This document shows, piece after piece, positions 52,531 through 61,466 of a stretch of 62,250 nucleotides of DNA. Source of the stretch: Bryobacteraceae bacterium. GTDB lineage: Bacteria; Acidobacteriota; Terriglobia; Bryobacterales; Bryobacteraceae. The notes beneath the pieces were generated by a model that did not search any database, had not been told where the DNA came from, and saw nothing but the letters and a program-made list of their open reading frames with translations. A program made the translations under genes and the position numbers. How positions within the stretch are numbered: position 1 is the stretch's first letter; every line of letters begins with the position of its first letter. The DNA lies in contig JANWXD010000024.1 in the NCBI GenBank assembly GCA_025055455.1, positions 1-62,250 of the forward strand, given 5' to 3'.

Positions 52531-53238
52531 ATGACGTTCCACGTGCTGACCATTTTTCCCGGGTTTTTCCGGGGACCGTTCGAGCACGGGGTCGTCGCCC
52601 GCGCCGCCCAGTCGGGGCGAATCCGCCTTTGCGTGCACAACCTCCGGGACTGGACGACGGACAAGCACCGAACGGTGGACGACCGGCCGTTCGGCGGTGG
52701 GGAGGGCATGGTGCTCAAGCCCGAGCCGATTTTCCGCGCGGTGGAAGCAATCTGGCCGGAGCGGCAACCCGGCCAGCGCGTGATTCTGCTAACGCCGCAG
52801 GGCAGACTTTTCAACCATGCCGTGGCGCGGCGCCTGGCTCAGGAACGCGAATTGCTCTTGATCTGCGGCCGCTACGAGGGCGTCGACGAACGGGTCGCCG
52901 AGCACCTGGCCGATGAGGAGCTCTCGATCGGTGATTACGTTCTGAGCGGGGGCGAGTTGGCGGCCTGCGTGGTCATCGATGCGGTGGCGCGCCTGATCCC
53001 AGGGGTGCTAGGTAACGAGGACTCCGCAACGCAGGAATCCTTCGCCGCTCCGGGGGACGAATTGGGGATTCTGGATTATCCCCAGTACACCCGGCCGGCC
53101 GACTTCCGCGGCTGGAAAGTCCCGGAAGTGCTGCTCAGTGGCCACCACGAGGAGATCCGCCGCTGGCGGCGCCAGGCGGCTCTGGCCAAAACCGCGCGTC
53201 TGCGACCGGAACTGCTGGAAAAGCCGGTTCCACGCTAG
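52531..53238 (+). CDS. trmD: tRNA (guanine-37-N1)-methyltransferase
   Basis: 235 residues starting directly after the rimM stop. The deep trefoil-knot SPOUT fold shows [31 protein letters not shown] (112-123) and [14 protein letters not shown] (132-145). It makes m1G37 in tRNAs that read CNN codons, preventing +1 frameshifts. The C-terminal domain is standard. Confidence 0.97.
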   Translation: MTFHVLTIFPGFFRGPFEHGVVARAAQSGRIRLCVHNLRDWTTDKHRTVDDRPFGGGEGMVLKPEPIFRAVEAIWPERQPGQRVILLTPQGRLFNHAVARRLAQERELLLICGRYEGVDERVAEHLADEELSIGDYVLSGGELAACVVIDAVARLIPGVLGNEDSATQESFAAPGDELGILDYPQYTRPADFRGWKVPEVLLSGHHEEIRRWRRQAALAKTARLRPELLEKPVPR

Positions 53239-53294
53239 GTCCGGTTGGCGGCCGCCGCGCCGGCTGCGACAATAAGAGGATTGAGGCGAATGTC

Positions 53295-53642
53295 ATGACG
53301 AACGCATTGCTGACCAAGTTCATCAACAAGCACAAGCGTACGGACATACCGCAGTTCCGGCCGGGTGATACCGTGCGCGTGCACGTCAAGATCAAGGAGG
53401 GTGACAAGGAACGGATTCAGGCGTTCGAGGGTACGGTCATCGCTCGCAAGAACACGGGCATGGGCGAAACCATCACGGTCCGCAAGATCAGTTTCGGGCA
53501 CGGGGTGGAGCGGATTTTTCCGCTGCACGCACCCGTCATCGACCGCATCGAGGTCGTGCGCACGGGCAAGGTCCGCCGCGCCAAGCTGTATTATCTGCGG
53601 GAGCTCAAAGGCAAGGCGGCCCGGCTGCGAGAGCGGGAGTAG
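53295..53642 (+). CDS. rplS: 50S ribosomal protein L19
   Basis: 115 residues. [40 protein letters not shown], then [19 protein letters not shown] and [20 protein letters not shown] are the family pattern. It sits at the subunit interface. It follows trmD as in most bacteria; a TGCGACAAT upstream may be an internal extended -10. Confidence 0.97.
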   Translation: MTNALLTKFINKHKRTDIPQFRPGDTVRVHVKIKEGDKERIQAFEGTVIARKNTGMGETITVRKISFGHGVERIFPLHAPVIDRIEVVRTGKVRRAKLYYLRELKGKAARLRERE

Positions 53643-53652
53643 CCCGACCAGG

Positions 53653-54309
53653 ATGGGGCGCGCGCTGTGCCATAGCCGGTTCGAGTGGACGCTGCGCCGC
53701 GCCGGATTCTGCCGGATCGCTGGTGTGGACGAGGCGGGCCGGGGCGCGCTGTTCGGACCGGTTTTCGCGGCGGCGGTAATCCTGGCGCCCGGCTGTGGCA
53801 TTCGCGGTCTCCGGGACAGCAAGCAACTGGACGCACGGAGCCGCGAGCTGCTGGCGGAGAAAATCCGGCGGTCCGCGCTCGCATGGGCCGTAGCGTCTGC
53901 GGATGCCGCCGAGATCGACCGGATCAATGTCTACCAGGCCTCGCGGCTGGCCATGAAACGTGCCGTCGAGCAACTTCGCCCCGCGCCGGATTTTCTGCTG
54001 GTGGACGCTCTGAGCGTGGACGTGGCCATACCGCAGCGCGCCCTGATCCGGGGCGACGCGCGCTGCCGCTCCATTGCGGCGGCTTCCATCCTGGCCAAGG
54101 TGCATCGGGACCAGTGTTTGCAAGGGTGGGATGCCGTCTACCCCCAATACGGTCTTGGCCGCAACAAGGGTTACGGCACGCCGGAGCACAAGCGTGCTTT
54201 GGCCAAGTATGGGCCCACGCCAGAGCACCGGCGCAGTTTCCTGCCCGTGCGCCAGAATGTGCCGTCTCCTCAACCGGAATCGATGCGAAGCTGGGGGGCG
54301 GCGCGATGA
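53653..54309 (+). CDS. rnhB: Ribonuclease HII
   Basis: 218 residues from the ATG at 53653. IAGVDEAGRGALFGPVFAAA gives the first acidic residues (DEAGRG), GLRDSKQLDARSREL the conserved DSK, LLVDALSVDV the third Asp and AAASILAKVHRD the late acidic site. It removes ribonucleotides from DNA-RNA hybrids. The last 20 residues are a low-complexity tail, and the stop overlaps the next ATG. Confidence 0.95.
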   Translation: MGRALCHSRFEWTLRRAGFCRIAGVDEAGRGALFGPVFAAAVILAPGCGIRGLRDSKQLDARSRELLAEKIRRSALAWAVASADAAEIDRINVYQASRLAMKRAVEQLRPAPDFLLVDALSVDVAIPQRALIRGDARCRSIAAASILAKVHRDQCLQGWDAVYPQYGLGRNKGYGTPEHKRALAKYGPTPEHRRSFLPVRQNVPSPQPESMRSWGAAR

Positions 54310-54608
54310 CGCCGGCGCAACCCCAGCCACCCGCTGCCCCCGAGGCCCCGGCCACGGCCGAGTGGAAGGCGCCTCTTCTGCTGCGGCTGGCCGGCGCCAC
54401 CATCGCCTTGATGGCTGGTCTGGCCCTGTTGATCCTGCCCTGGGTGGATTCCTGGGAGCAAAACTACTTCGCGAATTTCGGTGCGGGCTGGAAGACGTTT
54501 TGGATGAATTCCTATTTCCGCGGCGCAGTGAGCGGCTTGGGAGCGGCGAATTTGTATGTGGCGCTGGCGGATCTGCTCTGGCTGCGCCGGTGCACGCGGC
54601 CCAATTGA
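54306..54608 (+). CDS. Small two-helix membrane protein
   Basis: 100 residues from the ATG at 54306 (ATGA overlap with rnhB). A Pro/Ala-rich N-terminus, one clear membrane helix (LLLRLAGATIALMAGLALLI) and a second weaker one (VSGLGAANLYVALADLLWL). No named domain. The coupling with rnhB and position before lepB suggest it is expressed with the operon; its function is unknown. Confidence 0.75.
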   Translation: MTPAQPQPPAAPEAPATAEWKAPLLLRLAGATIALMAGLALLILPWVDSWEQNYFANFGAGWKTFWMNSYFRGAVSGLGAANLYVALADLLWLRRCTRPN

Positions 54609-54662
54609 TCCCGAATCGAAGCCTGCCGGAGCCGCGCTAGAATAGGAGACATCGGTGAGCGG

Positions 54663-55451
54663 ATGGCGGTGAACCAGAAAGAGCGGACGGCCGCTGAAAG
54701 CATGCCTGCGCGAGGTCAGGCCACCGGCCCGCGCGGCACGATCGCGGAGTGGACCGTCACGATCATCCTGCTGTTGTTCGGCACAACCGCGTTGGTGCAG
54801 GCCTTCGTGATCCCGACGGGATCCATGGAGGAGACGTTGTTGATCGGCGACCACCTGCTGGTGGACAAGCTGGCCTATGCCCCTCCCGGTCCGGTGAGTA
54901 AGTACCTGCTTCCCTACAAGCCGATCCGGCGCGGCGATATCGTGGTGTTCCGTTATCCCGTCGACGTCACACAAACTTACGTCAAGCGCGTGATCGGCAT
55001 CCCCGGCGACCGAATCCGCATCGTCAACAAACAGCTGTATCGCAACGGGCAGAAGATCTACGAGCCGTACACCTATTTCAAAACGGACTACATCGACTCT
55101 TATCGCGACAACTTCCCGGGCACCCCCAACACGCGGATCACGGAAGGCGCTCAGGAGATGCTGGAGCGGCACGTCGTCAACGGGGAGGTGGTCGTGCCGC
55201 CGGGGCATTATTTCGTGATGGGCGACAACCGGGACTCCTCCTTCGACAGTCGCTACTGGGGCTTCGTGCCGCGGGAGAACATCATCGGCAAGCCGCTCAT
55301 CATTTACTGGTCCTACGACGCACCCACGGAGCGGCTGGCCACGACCTCCATCAGCCTGGACCATGCGCTGGATGTGGTGCAGAACTTTTTCACCAAGACG
55401 CGCTGGCGCCGTACCTTCAAGCTCATCCGCGGTTACTCCTTCCCCGAATGA
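54663..55451 (+). CDS. lepB: Signal peptidase I
   Basis: 262 residues. One N-terminal membrane anchor (about 28-48), catalytic Ser54 in IPTGSMEETL and general base Lys108 in TYVKRVIGIPGD, then GDNRDSSFDSRYWGFVP. It removes signal peptides on the periplasmic side. The insert between the catalytic boxes (about residues 117-165) and the C-terminal tail after the last box are longer than in the E. coli-type minimal core. TAGAAT at 54638-54643 is a possible own -10. Confidence 0.95.
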   Translation: MAVNQKERTAAESMPARGQATGPRGTIAEWTVTIILLLFGTTALVQAFVIPTGSMEETLLIGDHLLVDKLAYAPPGPVSKYLLPYKPIRRGDIVVFRYPVDVTQTYVKRVIGIPGDRIRIVNKQLYRNGQKIYEPYTYFKTDYIDSYRDNFPGTPNTRITEGAQEMLERHVVNGEVVVPPGHYFVMGDNRDSSFDSRYWGFVPRENIIGKPLIIYWSYDAPTERLATTSISLDHALDVVQNFFTKTRWRRTFKLIRGYSFPE

Positions 55452-55454
55452 CGC

Positions 55455-56531
55455 ATGGCGGCGGCTAACTACGGCCTGATCATGGCCGGCGGCCGGGGCA
55501 CTCGCTTCTGGCCTCGATCCCGCAAGCGCATGGCCAAGCAGGTCCTGCGGCTGTTCGGGGAGCGCTCCCTCATCCAGCAAACCGTCGACCGGCTGCGTCC
55601 CTTGATTCCGCCGGAACGCATTTGGATTCTGACGAATCCGTATCTGCGGGCGGAGATTGTCCGCCAGTTGCCGGAGGTGCCCAAGCGCCAGATTTTGGCC
55701 GAGCCGGCCCAGCGCAACACCTGCCCGTGTATTGGGCTGGCGGCACGCATTCTGGAGTCGCTGGATCCCGACGCCGTGATGGGCGTCTTTCCCTCCGACC
55801 ACGTCATCGCGCGGCCGGCCCGCTACCGGCGGATGCTGCGGCCGGCCTTTCGCGCTGCTCGCGACGGAAAGCTCGTGGTTTTGGGCATCCAACCGCGCTG
55901 GCCCGAGACCGGCTACGGCTACATCGAATTTCCCGAGGGCGTGCGCGCCGGCGCTCTCGAGCCCATTCCCGTGCTGCAATTTCGCGAGAAGCCCGACCTG
56001 GAGACGGCCCGCCAGTTCGTGGCCGCCGGGCGTTTCTTCTGGAACGCGGGAATGTTCTTCTGGCGCGCAAGCGTCTTCCTCGATGCCCTGCGGCGTTACT
56101 TGCCCCAGACCGCCCAGTTGCTCGATGAGCTGCCGCCCTTCGGCAGCCGGAAGTTCCACGAGGCCGTGGCGCGACTGTATCCTCGCTGCGAGAACATCTC
56201 TGTGGACTATGCCGTCATGGAGAAGGCCACAAACGTCGTGGGACTGGCGGCGGACGACATCGGCTGGAACGACGTCGGCAGCTGGAATGCGGTCTACGAG
56301 CTGCTGGCCCACGATCGCGACGGCAATGCCGCCCGCTCGGAGGCGCTGTTTGTCCACAGCTCCGGCAATTACGTGGACGCCGAAGGAAAACTCGTGGCGC
56401 TCGTCGGCGTCCGGGATCTGGTGGTGGTGGACACGCCCGATGCTCTGCTGGTGGCGGATCGCCGCCAGGCGCAAAAGGTGGGCGACGTGGTAAAGTTACT
56501 CGAGCAGCAAAAGCGGGACGAGTTGCTATAA
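55455..56531 (+). CDS. Mannose-1-phosphate guanylyltransferase
   Basis: 358 residues. GLIMAGGRGTRFWPRSRKRM is the nucleotide-binding loop; AEPAQRNTCPCIGLAA, VFPSDHVI, GYGYIEFPEG, FREKPDLETA and WNAGMFFWRASVFL follow in order. It makes GDP-mannose from GTP and mannose-1-phosphate. The isomerase domain of bifunctional ManC is absent. It could supply the exopolysaccharide operon at 8902-21748. Confidence 0.93.
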   Translation: MAAANYGLIMAGGRGTRFWPRSRKRMAKQVLRLFGERSLIQQTVDRLRPLIPPERIWILTNPYLRAEIVRQLPEVPKRQILAEPAQRNTCPCIGLAARILESLDPDAVMGVFPSDHVIARPARYRRMLRPAFRAARDGKLVVLGIQPRWPETGYGYIEFPEGVRAGALEPIPVLQFREKPDLETARQFVAAGRFFWNAGMFFWRASVFLDALRRYLPQTAQLLDELPPFGSRKFHEAVARLYPRCENISVDYAVMEKATNVVGLAADDIGWNDVGSWNAVYELLAHDRDGNAARSEALFVHSSGNYVDAEGKLVALVGVRDLVVVDTPDALLVADRRQAQKVGDVVKLLEQQKRDELL

Positions 56532-56626
56532 GTCTGGCCCGGCCGGGGGCAGTGCGCCGTTCCCGGAACTTTGTGCCAGCGATCGATCGGGCACCGGCAC
56601 GGCCGTATGCCGGTGCGCAGTTCCGC

Positions 56627-56632
56627 TACGCT
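56627..56632 (+). promoter_or_regulatory. -10-like hexamer, possible leaderless start of the EcsC gene
   Basis: TACGCT (TAnnnT type) followed by exactly 7 nt and a GTG at 56640 that is in frame with the EcsC protein. Confidence 0.3.
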
Positions 56633-56639
56633 AGGAACC

Positions 56640-57443
56640 GTGGAGCTGGGTTCCGCCACGATGGCGCCGGAGGACCGCGCCGCGCTGCGCGAAGCGGTTC
56701 GGCTGCTGGAAAGTCCGAGTTTTGCCGCCCGTCTGGCCAGTCGTGTGGGGATGCCCGCCGAGAAGCTGCTCAAGGCCATGCCGCGCGGGGTGTCCGAGTC
56801 GCTGCAGAGCTTGGTCCGCAGCACGCTCGAGAAGTGCCTGGAAGTCGCCGTGCACCGTATTGACCAGCCGGTGGCGGCCGAACCCGACAAGGCGCTGAAG
56901 ATCGCCGCGGGTTTGACGGGCGGCGCCGGCGGCTTCTTCGGTATGGCGGGTCTCGCGGTGGAATTGCCGGTGACCACCACCATCATGCTGCGCTCGATTG
57001 CCGAGATCGCGCGGCGCGAAGGCGAGGATTTCCGCTCGCCCGAGGCCCGGCTGGCCTGCCTCGAGGTCTTCGCGCTCGGCGGTCGCACGGGGGCCGACGA
57101 TGCCGTGGAATCCGGCTATTACGCCGTGCGGGCGGTGCTGGCGCGGGCGGTCTCCGAGGCGGCCCGCTATATCGCGCAGCGGGGGCTGGCCGAGGAGGGA
57201 GCGCCCGTGCTCGTGCGGCTGATTGCGGCCATCGCCTCGCGGTTCGGCCTGGTGGTTTCCGAAAAAGCCGCGGCCGCCGCGGTGCCGCTAGTGGGCGCGC
57301 TGGGCGGCGCCGCGATCAACGTCCTGTTCCTCGAGCACTTTCAGAACATCGCCCGGGGGCACTTCACCGTGCGCCGGCTCGAACGCAAGTATGGCGCTCC
57401 GCTCGTGCGGGCCGAGTACGAACGGCTTCGGGCGGCGCTGTGA
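56640..57443 (+). CDS. EcsC family protein
   Basis: About 267 residues from the GTG at 56640; an ATG seven codons later (56661) is the alternative, and the frame is open to 56571. The EcsC core is seen as LTGGAGGFFGMAGLAVELPV followed by TTTIMLRSIAEIARREGED, LEVFALGG and AAAAAVPLVGALGGAAINV. The two Gly/Ala-rich amphipathic stretches may associate with membranes. EcsC proteins are of unknown biochemical role; the name comes from the Bacillus ecs locus. It follows the guanylyltransferase by about 110 nt. Confidence 0.85.
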   Translation: MELGSATMAPEDRAALREAVRLLESPSFAARLASRVGMPAEKLLKAMPRGVSESLQSLVRSTLEKCLEVAVHRIDQPVAAEPDKALKIAAGLTGGAGGFFGMAGLAVELPVTTTIMLRSIAEIARREGEDFRSPEARLACLEVFALGGRTGADDAVESGYYAVRAVLARAVSEAARYIAQRGLAEEGAPVLVRLIAAIASRFGLVVSEKAAAAAVPLVGALGGAAINVLFLEHFQNIARGHFTVRRLERKYGAPLVRAEYERLRAAL

Positions 57444-57479
57444 AGCCGGGGCGCCGCTGCGGTGTACAATCGCAGGGGT

Positions 57480-58091
57480 GTGAGAGCGCTCATCTTTTCC
57501 GACATCCACAACGACTACCGCGCTCTGGAACGTCTGGTCGAAATCGAAGCGGACTACTATTTCGCCGCCGGCGACCTGGTGAGCTGGGAGCGGGGCCTGG
57601 ACCGCTGCGGCGAGATCTTGAAGCCGCGTGCCGACCGTGTCTACGTGCTGCCGGGCAATCACGAATCGCACGATATGATCTCGCGCTGGTGCCGCCGTTA
57701 CGGCTTCCATGATTTTCACGGCGAGCACATACGAGCCGGCGAATTCTTCATCGCCGGACTCGGCTACTCGAATCCCACTCCCTTCAACACGCCGGGCGAG
57801 TACAGTGAAGCGGAGATCGAACGCCGCCTGGCAGCCTTCGGCGCGCTCAAGCCCCTCGTGCTCGTCTGCCACTGTCCTCCGCTCGGAACGCTGCTGGACC
57901 GCGTCCGCGAGGGCGTCCATGCCGGCAGCCGCGCCGTGCGCGAGTTCCTGGAAAAGCACCGCCCGGCGGCGTTTTTTTGCGGCCATATCCACGAAGCGGC
58001 GGGCGTCGAGACGCAGCTCGGCCCCACCCTCGCCGTCAACACGGGTCCCCGTGGCTATCTGCTCGAGTTTGCTAAGCTGAAGACGAGATGA
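57480..58091 (+). CDS. Calcineurin-like metallophosphoesterase
   Basis: 203 residues from the GTG at 57480; a GTG at 57462 is also possible. FSDIHNDYRAL, FAAGDLVSWERG, VLPGNHES, VCHCPPLGT and FCGHIHEAAG supply all five metallophosphoesterase motifs. Substrate unknown; short members of this type hydrolyse cyclic nucleotides or phosphodiesters. TACAAT at 57465-57470 is 9 nt before the GTG. Its stop overlaps the prfB start as ATGA. Confidence 0.9.
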   Translation: MRALIFSDIHNDYRALERLVEIEADYYFAAGDLVSWERGLDRCGEILKPRADRVYVLPGNHESHDMISRWCRRYGFHDFHGEHIRAGEFFIAGLGYSNPTPFNTPGEYSEAEIERRLAAFGALKPLVLVCHCPPLGTLLDRVREGVHAGSRAVREFLEKHRPAAFFCGHIHEAAGVETQLGPTLAVNTGPRGYLLEFAKLKTR

Positions 58092-59228
58092 CCGTCGAGG
58101 ACCTCGAACGCGAATATCTCCCGCTCCGCCGGCAGGCTGAAGCCGTGCGGAGCTATCTTTGACACGCCTGCTAAGAAAGCGCAGCTTGCCCAGATCGAAG
58201 AGCAGATCGCTCGCCCGGATTTCTGGAGCCAGCCGGAGAAGTCGCAAAAGCTGCTCCAGGAGCGCAAGCGGCTGGAAGAGGTGCTGGAGCAGGATTCCCG
58301 AATCGCGCGTCTGACCTCGGATCTGGAAACGCTGCTCGAGCTGTACCGCGAGGGCGAACCGGTCCAGGACGACATCGAAGCCGAGATGCGCCAGCTGCGG
58401 GAGCAGTTGGTGAAGCTCGAAACCGAGATGCTCCTGTTCGGGGAAAACGACCAGCGCCCGGCCATCGTGACCATTCATCCGGGCGCTGGGGGGCTGGAGA
58501 GCCAGGATTGGGCGGAGATGCTGCTGCGGATGTACCTGCGGTGGGCCGAGCGGAAGCATTTCGAGACCGTGATCACGGACCGGCTGGACGGGGAAGGGGC
58601 GGGCATCAAGTCCGTGACGTTCGAAGTCAACGGAGAGAACGCCTACGGCCTGCTGTCTTCAGAAGTTGGTGTGCACCGGCTGGTGCGCATCTCCCCCTTC
58701 GACGCCAACGCCCGCCGGCACACGTCGTTCGCCTCCGTCTTTGTGTACCCGCAGATTGACGACGAAATCAAGATCGAAATCCGGCCAGAAGACCTGAGAA
58801 TCGACACGTTTCGCGCTAGCGGCGCCGGAGGGCAGCACGTGAACCGCACCGACTCGGCGGTGCGCATCACGCATTTGCCCACCGGCATCGTGGTGCAGTG
58901 CCAGAACGAGCGCTCGCAACACAAGAACCGTGCGGTGGCGCTCAAGCAACTGCGGGCGCGGCTGTACGAATACGAGCTCGAGAAGCGGCGGGAAGAGGAG
59001 CGCAAGATCGAAGCCAGCAAGCTGGACATCGACTTCGGTAGCCAGATCCGCAGCTATGTGCTGGCGCCCTACCGGCTCGTCAAAGACCACCGCACCAAGC
59101 TGGCCGTCGGGGACGTGGATCGCGTGCTCGACGGCGACATTGACGATTTCATCCACGCTTGGCTGGTGTGGCGCAAAACGGGCAAGACCGCAGGCGACGC
59201 CCGCGAAGAGCCGCCCGAGCAGCCGTGA
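58088..59228 (+). CDS. prfB: Peptide chain release factor 2 with programmed +1 frameshift
   Basis: A 24-codon first frame starts at ATG 58088 and ends at TGA 58160-58162; the main frame resumes at GAC 58161 after a +1 shift on CTT-TGA-C, giving about 379 residues. The main part has the RF2 anticodon tripeptide SPF (VRISPFDANARRHTS) and the GGQ loop (ASGAGGQHVNRTDSAVRITH). It reads UGA and UAA stops. The shift autoregulates RF2 level. An annotation using one frame only would lose the N-terminus. Confidence 0.97.
58151..58163 (+). promoter_or_regulatory. prfB: prfB programmed frameshift site
   Basis: AGC TAT CTT TGA C, with GGAG just upstream (58149-58152) in place of the AGGGGG stimulator of E. 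coli. The slippery CTT and in-frame TGA followed by C are exact. The internal Shine-Dalgarno-like stimulator is weaker than usual. Confidence 0.92.
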
Positions 59229-60196
59229 CCGACCGAGCCGCGCTGCGGCGCGCCGCGGAACTGATCCGGCAGGGCCGGCTGGTCGCCTTCCCCACGGAGA
59301 CGGTCTACGGCCTCGGTGCCAACGCCTTGGACGAAGCGGCCGTGCGGCGCATTTACGAGGTCAAGGGGCGCCCGCCTCAGAGTCCGCTGATCGTGCACGT
59401 GTCCTCGCTGGAGATGGCGCGCCGGCTGGCGGCCGAATGGCCCGAAGCGGCCGAACGACTCGCGCGGCGCTTTTGGCCCGGGCCGCTCACCCTCGTCCTG
59501 CCCAAGTGTCCGCAGATCCCCGACCTCGTCACCGCGGGCTTGCCCAGCGTGGGCCTGCGCATGCCCTCGCACCCGCTGGCGCTCGAGCTGATCCGCGAGG
59601 CAGGGGTGCCGGTGGCCGCGCCGAGCGCCAATCGCTTCTCGCGCCTGTCACCGACCACGGCGCAGCATGTCCGGGAGGGACTCGGTGACGCCGTAGACTT
59701 CATCCTCGACGGCGGCCCGACCACGGTGGGAATCGAGTCCACAGTGCTCTCCCTCGTGCACGTCCCGCCGCGCGTGCTCCGTCCCGGTATGGTCACGCGC
59801 GCCGAGATCGAAGCGGTAATCGGTCGCGTCGAGTCGGGGCGGCGCGTCGAGGACAGTCACACCCCGCATCTGTCGCCCGGCCTCCACGCTCGGCACTACA
59901 GCCCGGTGACGCCTTTGCTGCTTCTGCTCCCCGGTGAGCCGCTGCCGCCGGGCCGTGGAGCCTACCTCTGGCTCACCGCGCCCGCTCCCGCCGCACACAG
60001 TGTCGGTATGCCGCAGGAGGCCACGGCCTATGCCGCTGTCCTCTACGACGTGCTGCACCAAGAAGACGCCAAAGGATGGGACTGGATCGCGGTAGAACGC
60101 CCGCCCGGAGGGCCCGAGTGGGAGGCAATCCACGACCGGCTCGAGCGCGCCGCGCAACCGGAGCGGCGCCGGCTCAACCCGCCACCTCGATCGTGA
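59225..60196 (+). CDS. tsaC: L-threonylcarbamoyladenylate synthase (Sua5/TsaC family)
   Basis: 323 residues from the GTG at 59225, which overlaps the prfB stop as GTGA. The YrdC domain has PTETVYGLGANALDEAAV, KGRPPQSPLIVH, FWPGPLTLVLP, VGLRMPSHPLALELI and APSANRFSRLSPT. A C-terminal extension of about 110 residues (from HYSPVTPLLLLL) is the Sua5 domain. It makes threonylcarbamoyl-AMP for t6A37 in tRNA. Its 3' end overlaps the convergent methyltransferase by 23 nt. Confidence 0.94.
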   Translation: MTDRAALRRAAELIRQGRLVAFPTETVYGLGANALDEAAVRRIYEVKGRPPQSPLIVHVSSLEMARRLAAEWPEAAERLARRFWPGPLTLVLPKCPQIPDLVTAGLPSVGLRMPSHPLALELIREAGVPVAAPSANRFSRLSPTTAQHVREGLGDAVDFILDGGPTTVGIESTVLSLVHVPPRVLRPGMVTRAEIEAVIGRVESGRRVEDSHTPHLSPGLHARHYSPVTPLLLLLPGEPLPPGRGAYLWLTAPAPAAHSVGMPQEATAYAAVLYDVLHQEDAKGWDWIAVERPPGGPEWEAIHDRLERAAQPERRRLNPPPRS

Positions 60197-61466
60197 CCGG
60201 AGCGAAACACCGGCGGCCCAATCGCAGCTCCAAGCAGTGCCGTCCGGGTGAAAGTCCCCGTGGAAGCCGGAAGTTGATTTCGTGGCGGGGCGGCCCTGGA
60301 TCCACGCAGAAGACCTCTTTGTCCGAACAGAGTGCGCCGTCCACGCGCGCCTCCAGGCTGTCGGGATCCTGCGCCTCCTCCAGCGTGATTTTGACGTAAC
60401 CGGACTCGATGCGCGGGCCGGCCAGGAGATTGACGGCATCGGTAACGCTGACGATCCGCGGCACCATCGGACCCGGTGGGAGCAGCCGCACGATGGAGGC
60501 TGGGCAAAGCAGTTGGCCGTGCCGCAGCAGTGCGAATCGCTCCACGCCGCTCCTCAGACCGGGCGGCAAGGTGACGTTGATCTGCTGGAGCCCGTCCCGC
60601 TCGGGCGGTCCCACGTAATAGACCGTCCCCGCGCCTGTCCCGATTCGGGCGCCGAGGCTCAGGAGGTCGCAATCCGCGGGCAAACCTTCCACCCAAGCGG
60701 AAAGGGCAGCGAAACGCCCGCGGCACGGAATCACCGGCTCGGAACTGTGCGCATTCGTCAGGCGCCGGATGCGGCACGGCGCGGCGCGGCCGCCAGCCGT
60801 TAGTGGCGGCTTCATGGCTGTCACCCACATGTATTGCGTCATGACCCCCTCGAGTGCCAGCAGCCGAACACTCCAGGTGCGTGCGAATTCACGGATCTCC
60901 TCCGGGCGGATTCGGACCCCGCTCCAGGTGTCATAGGCCGGCGCCTCTTCCGGCAGCCCGTTCAACTGGCAGCGCAGCAGCCCGCCGGGCTTGAGCACCC
61001 GTACCGCTTCGGCAAGGTACCGGAAAACAACCTCGCGGCTCGGAATATGTTGGAACACGGCGTAGGAGTAGACGAAGTCGAACGTCGCATCGGCGAAGCC
61101 TGTCAGATCGGTGCCGTTACCCAGGTGAACGCGAGCATTGGCGACATCGTGGAGTTTGGCTCGGGCGAGGCGCACCATTTCTTCCGACACGTCCACGCCA
61201 TGGATCTCCTGGAAGTGCCGGCTCAAAGCTCGTAGCAGGCGTCCGGGGCCGCAGCCGATTTCTAGAGCCCGATCGAGGCGCCCACCGCGCGGCAGGATCC
61301 ACCGGAGTTCCTGCTCGAGGTTGCGGACCACGGGTGCGGCGGTCGCGAAAAACTCGGCGTCATCCTGACCCCGCCGGCCGAAAGCGGCGTAGTAGTAGGC
61401 GTCCTGGCGAGCGCGCTGATCCCAGTCGCGCCGCATCCATTCGAGCAGGGCTGCGTCTGTCTTCAT
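60174..61466 (-). CDS. SAM methyltransferase fused to beta-sandwich repeats like the Solibacter C-terminal domain
   Basis: 430 residues from the ATG at 61466 (ATGA overlap with the upstream gene). The N-terminal half is a class I methyltransferase: ALEIGCGPGRLLRALSRHF, HGVDVSEEMVRLARAKL, FDFVYSYAVFQHIPSREVVF and VLKPGGLLRCQLNG. The C-terminal 200 residues are beta-rich and show two repeat-like units, GLQQINVTLPPGLRSGVERF and, near the end, RHEINFRLPRGLSPGRHCLE. Such units usually sit at the end of secreted acidobacterial proteins; a link to a cytoplasmic-type methyltransferase is odd. Target unknown. Confidence 0.82.
   Translation of the reverse strand: MKTDAALLEWMRRDWDQRARQDAYYYAAFGRRGQDDAEFFATAAPVVRNLEQELRWILPRGGRLDRALEIGCGPGRLLRALSRHFQEIHGVDVSEEMVRLARAKLHDVANARVHLGNGTDLTGFADATFDFVYSYAVFQHIPSREVVFRYLAEAVRVLKPGGLLRCQLNGLPEEAPAYDTWSGVRIRPEEIREFARTWSVRLLALEGVMTQYMWVTAMKPPLTAGGRAAPCRIRRLTNAHSSEPVIPCRGRFAALSAWVEGLPADCDLLSLGARIGTGAGTVYYVGPPERDGLQQINVTLPPGLRSGVERFALLRHGQLLCPASIVRLLPPGPMVPRIVSVTDAVNLLAGPRIESGYVKITLEEAQDPDSLEARVDGALCSDKEVFCVDPGPPRHEINFRLPRGLSPGRHCLELRLGRRCFAPVTIEVAG

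Noticed and set aside
54270-56474. 734-codon minus-strand open frame over lepB and the guanylyltransferase
   Set aside because: Shadow of two clear plus-strand enzymes with intact catalytic residues.
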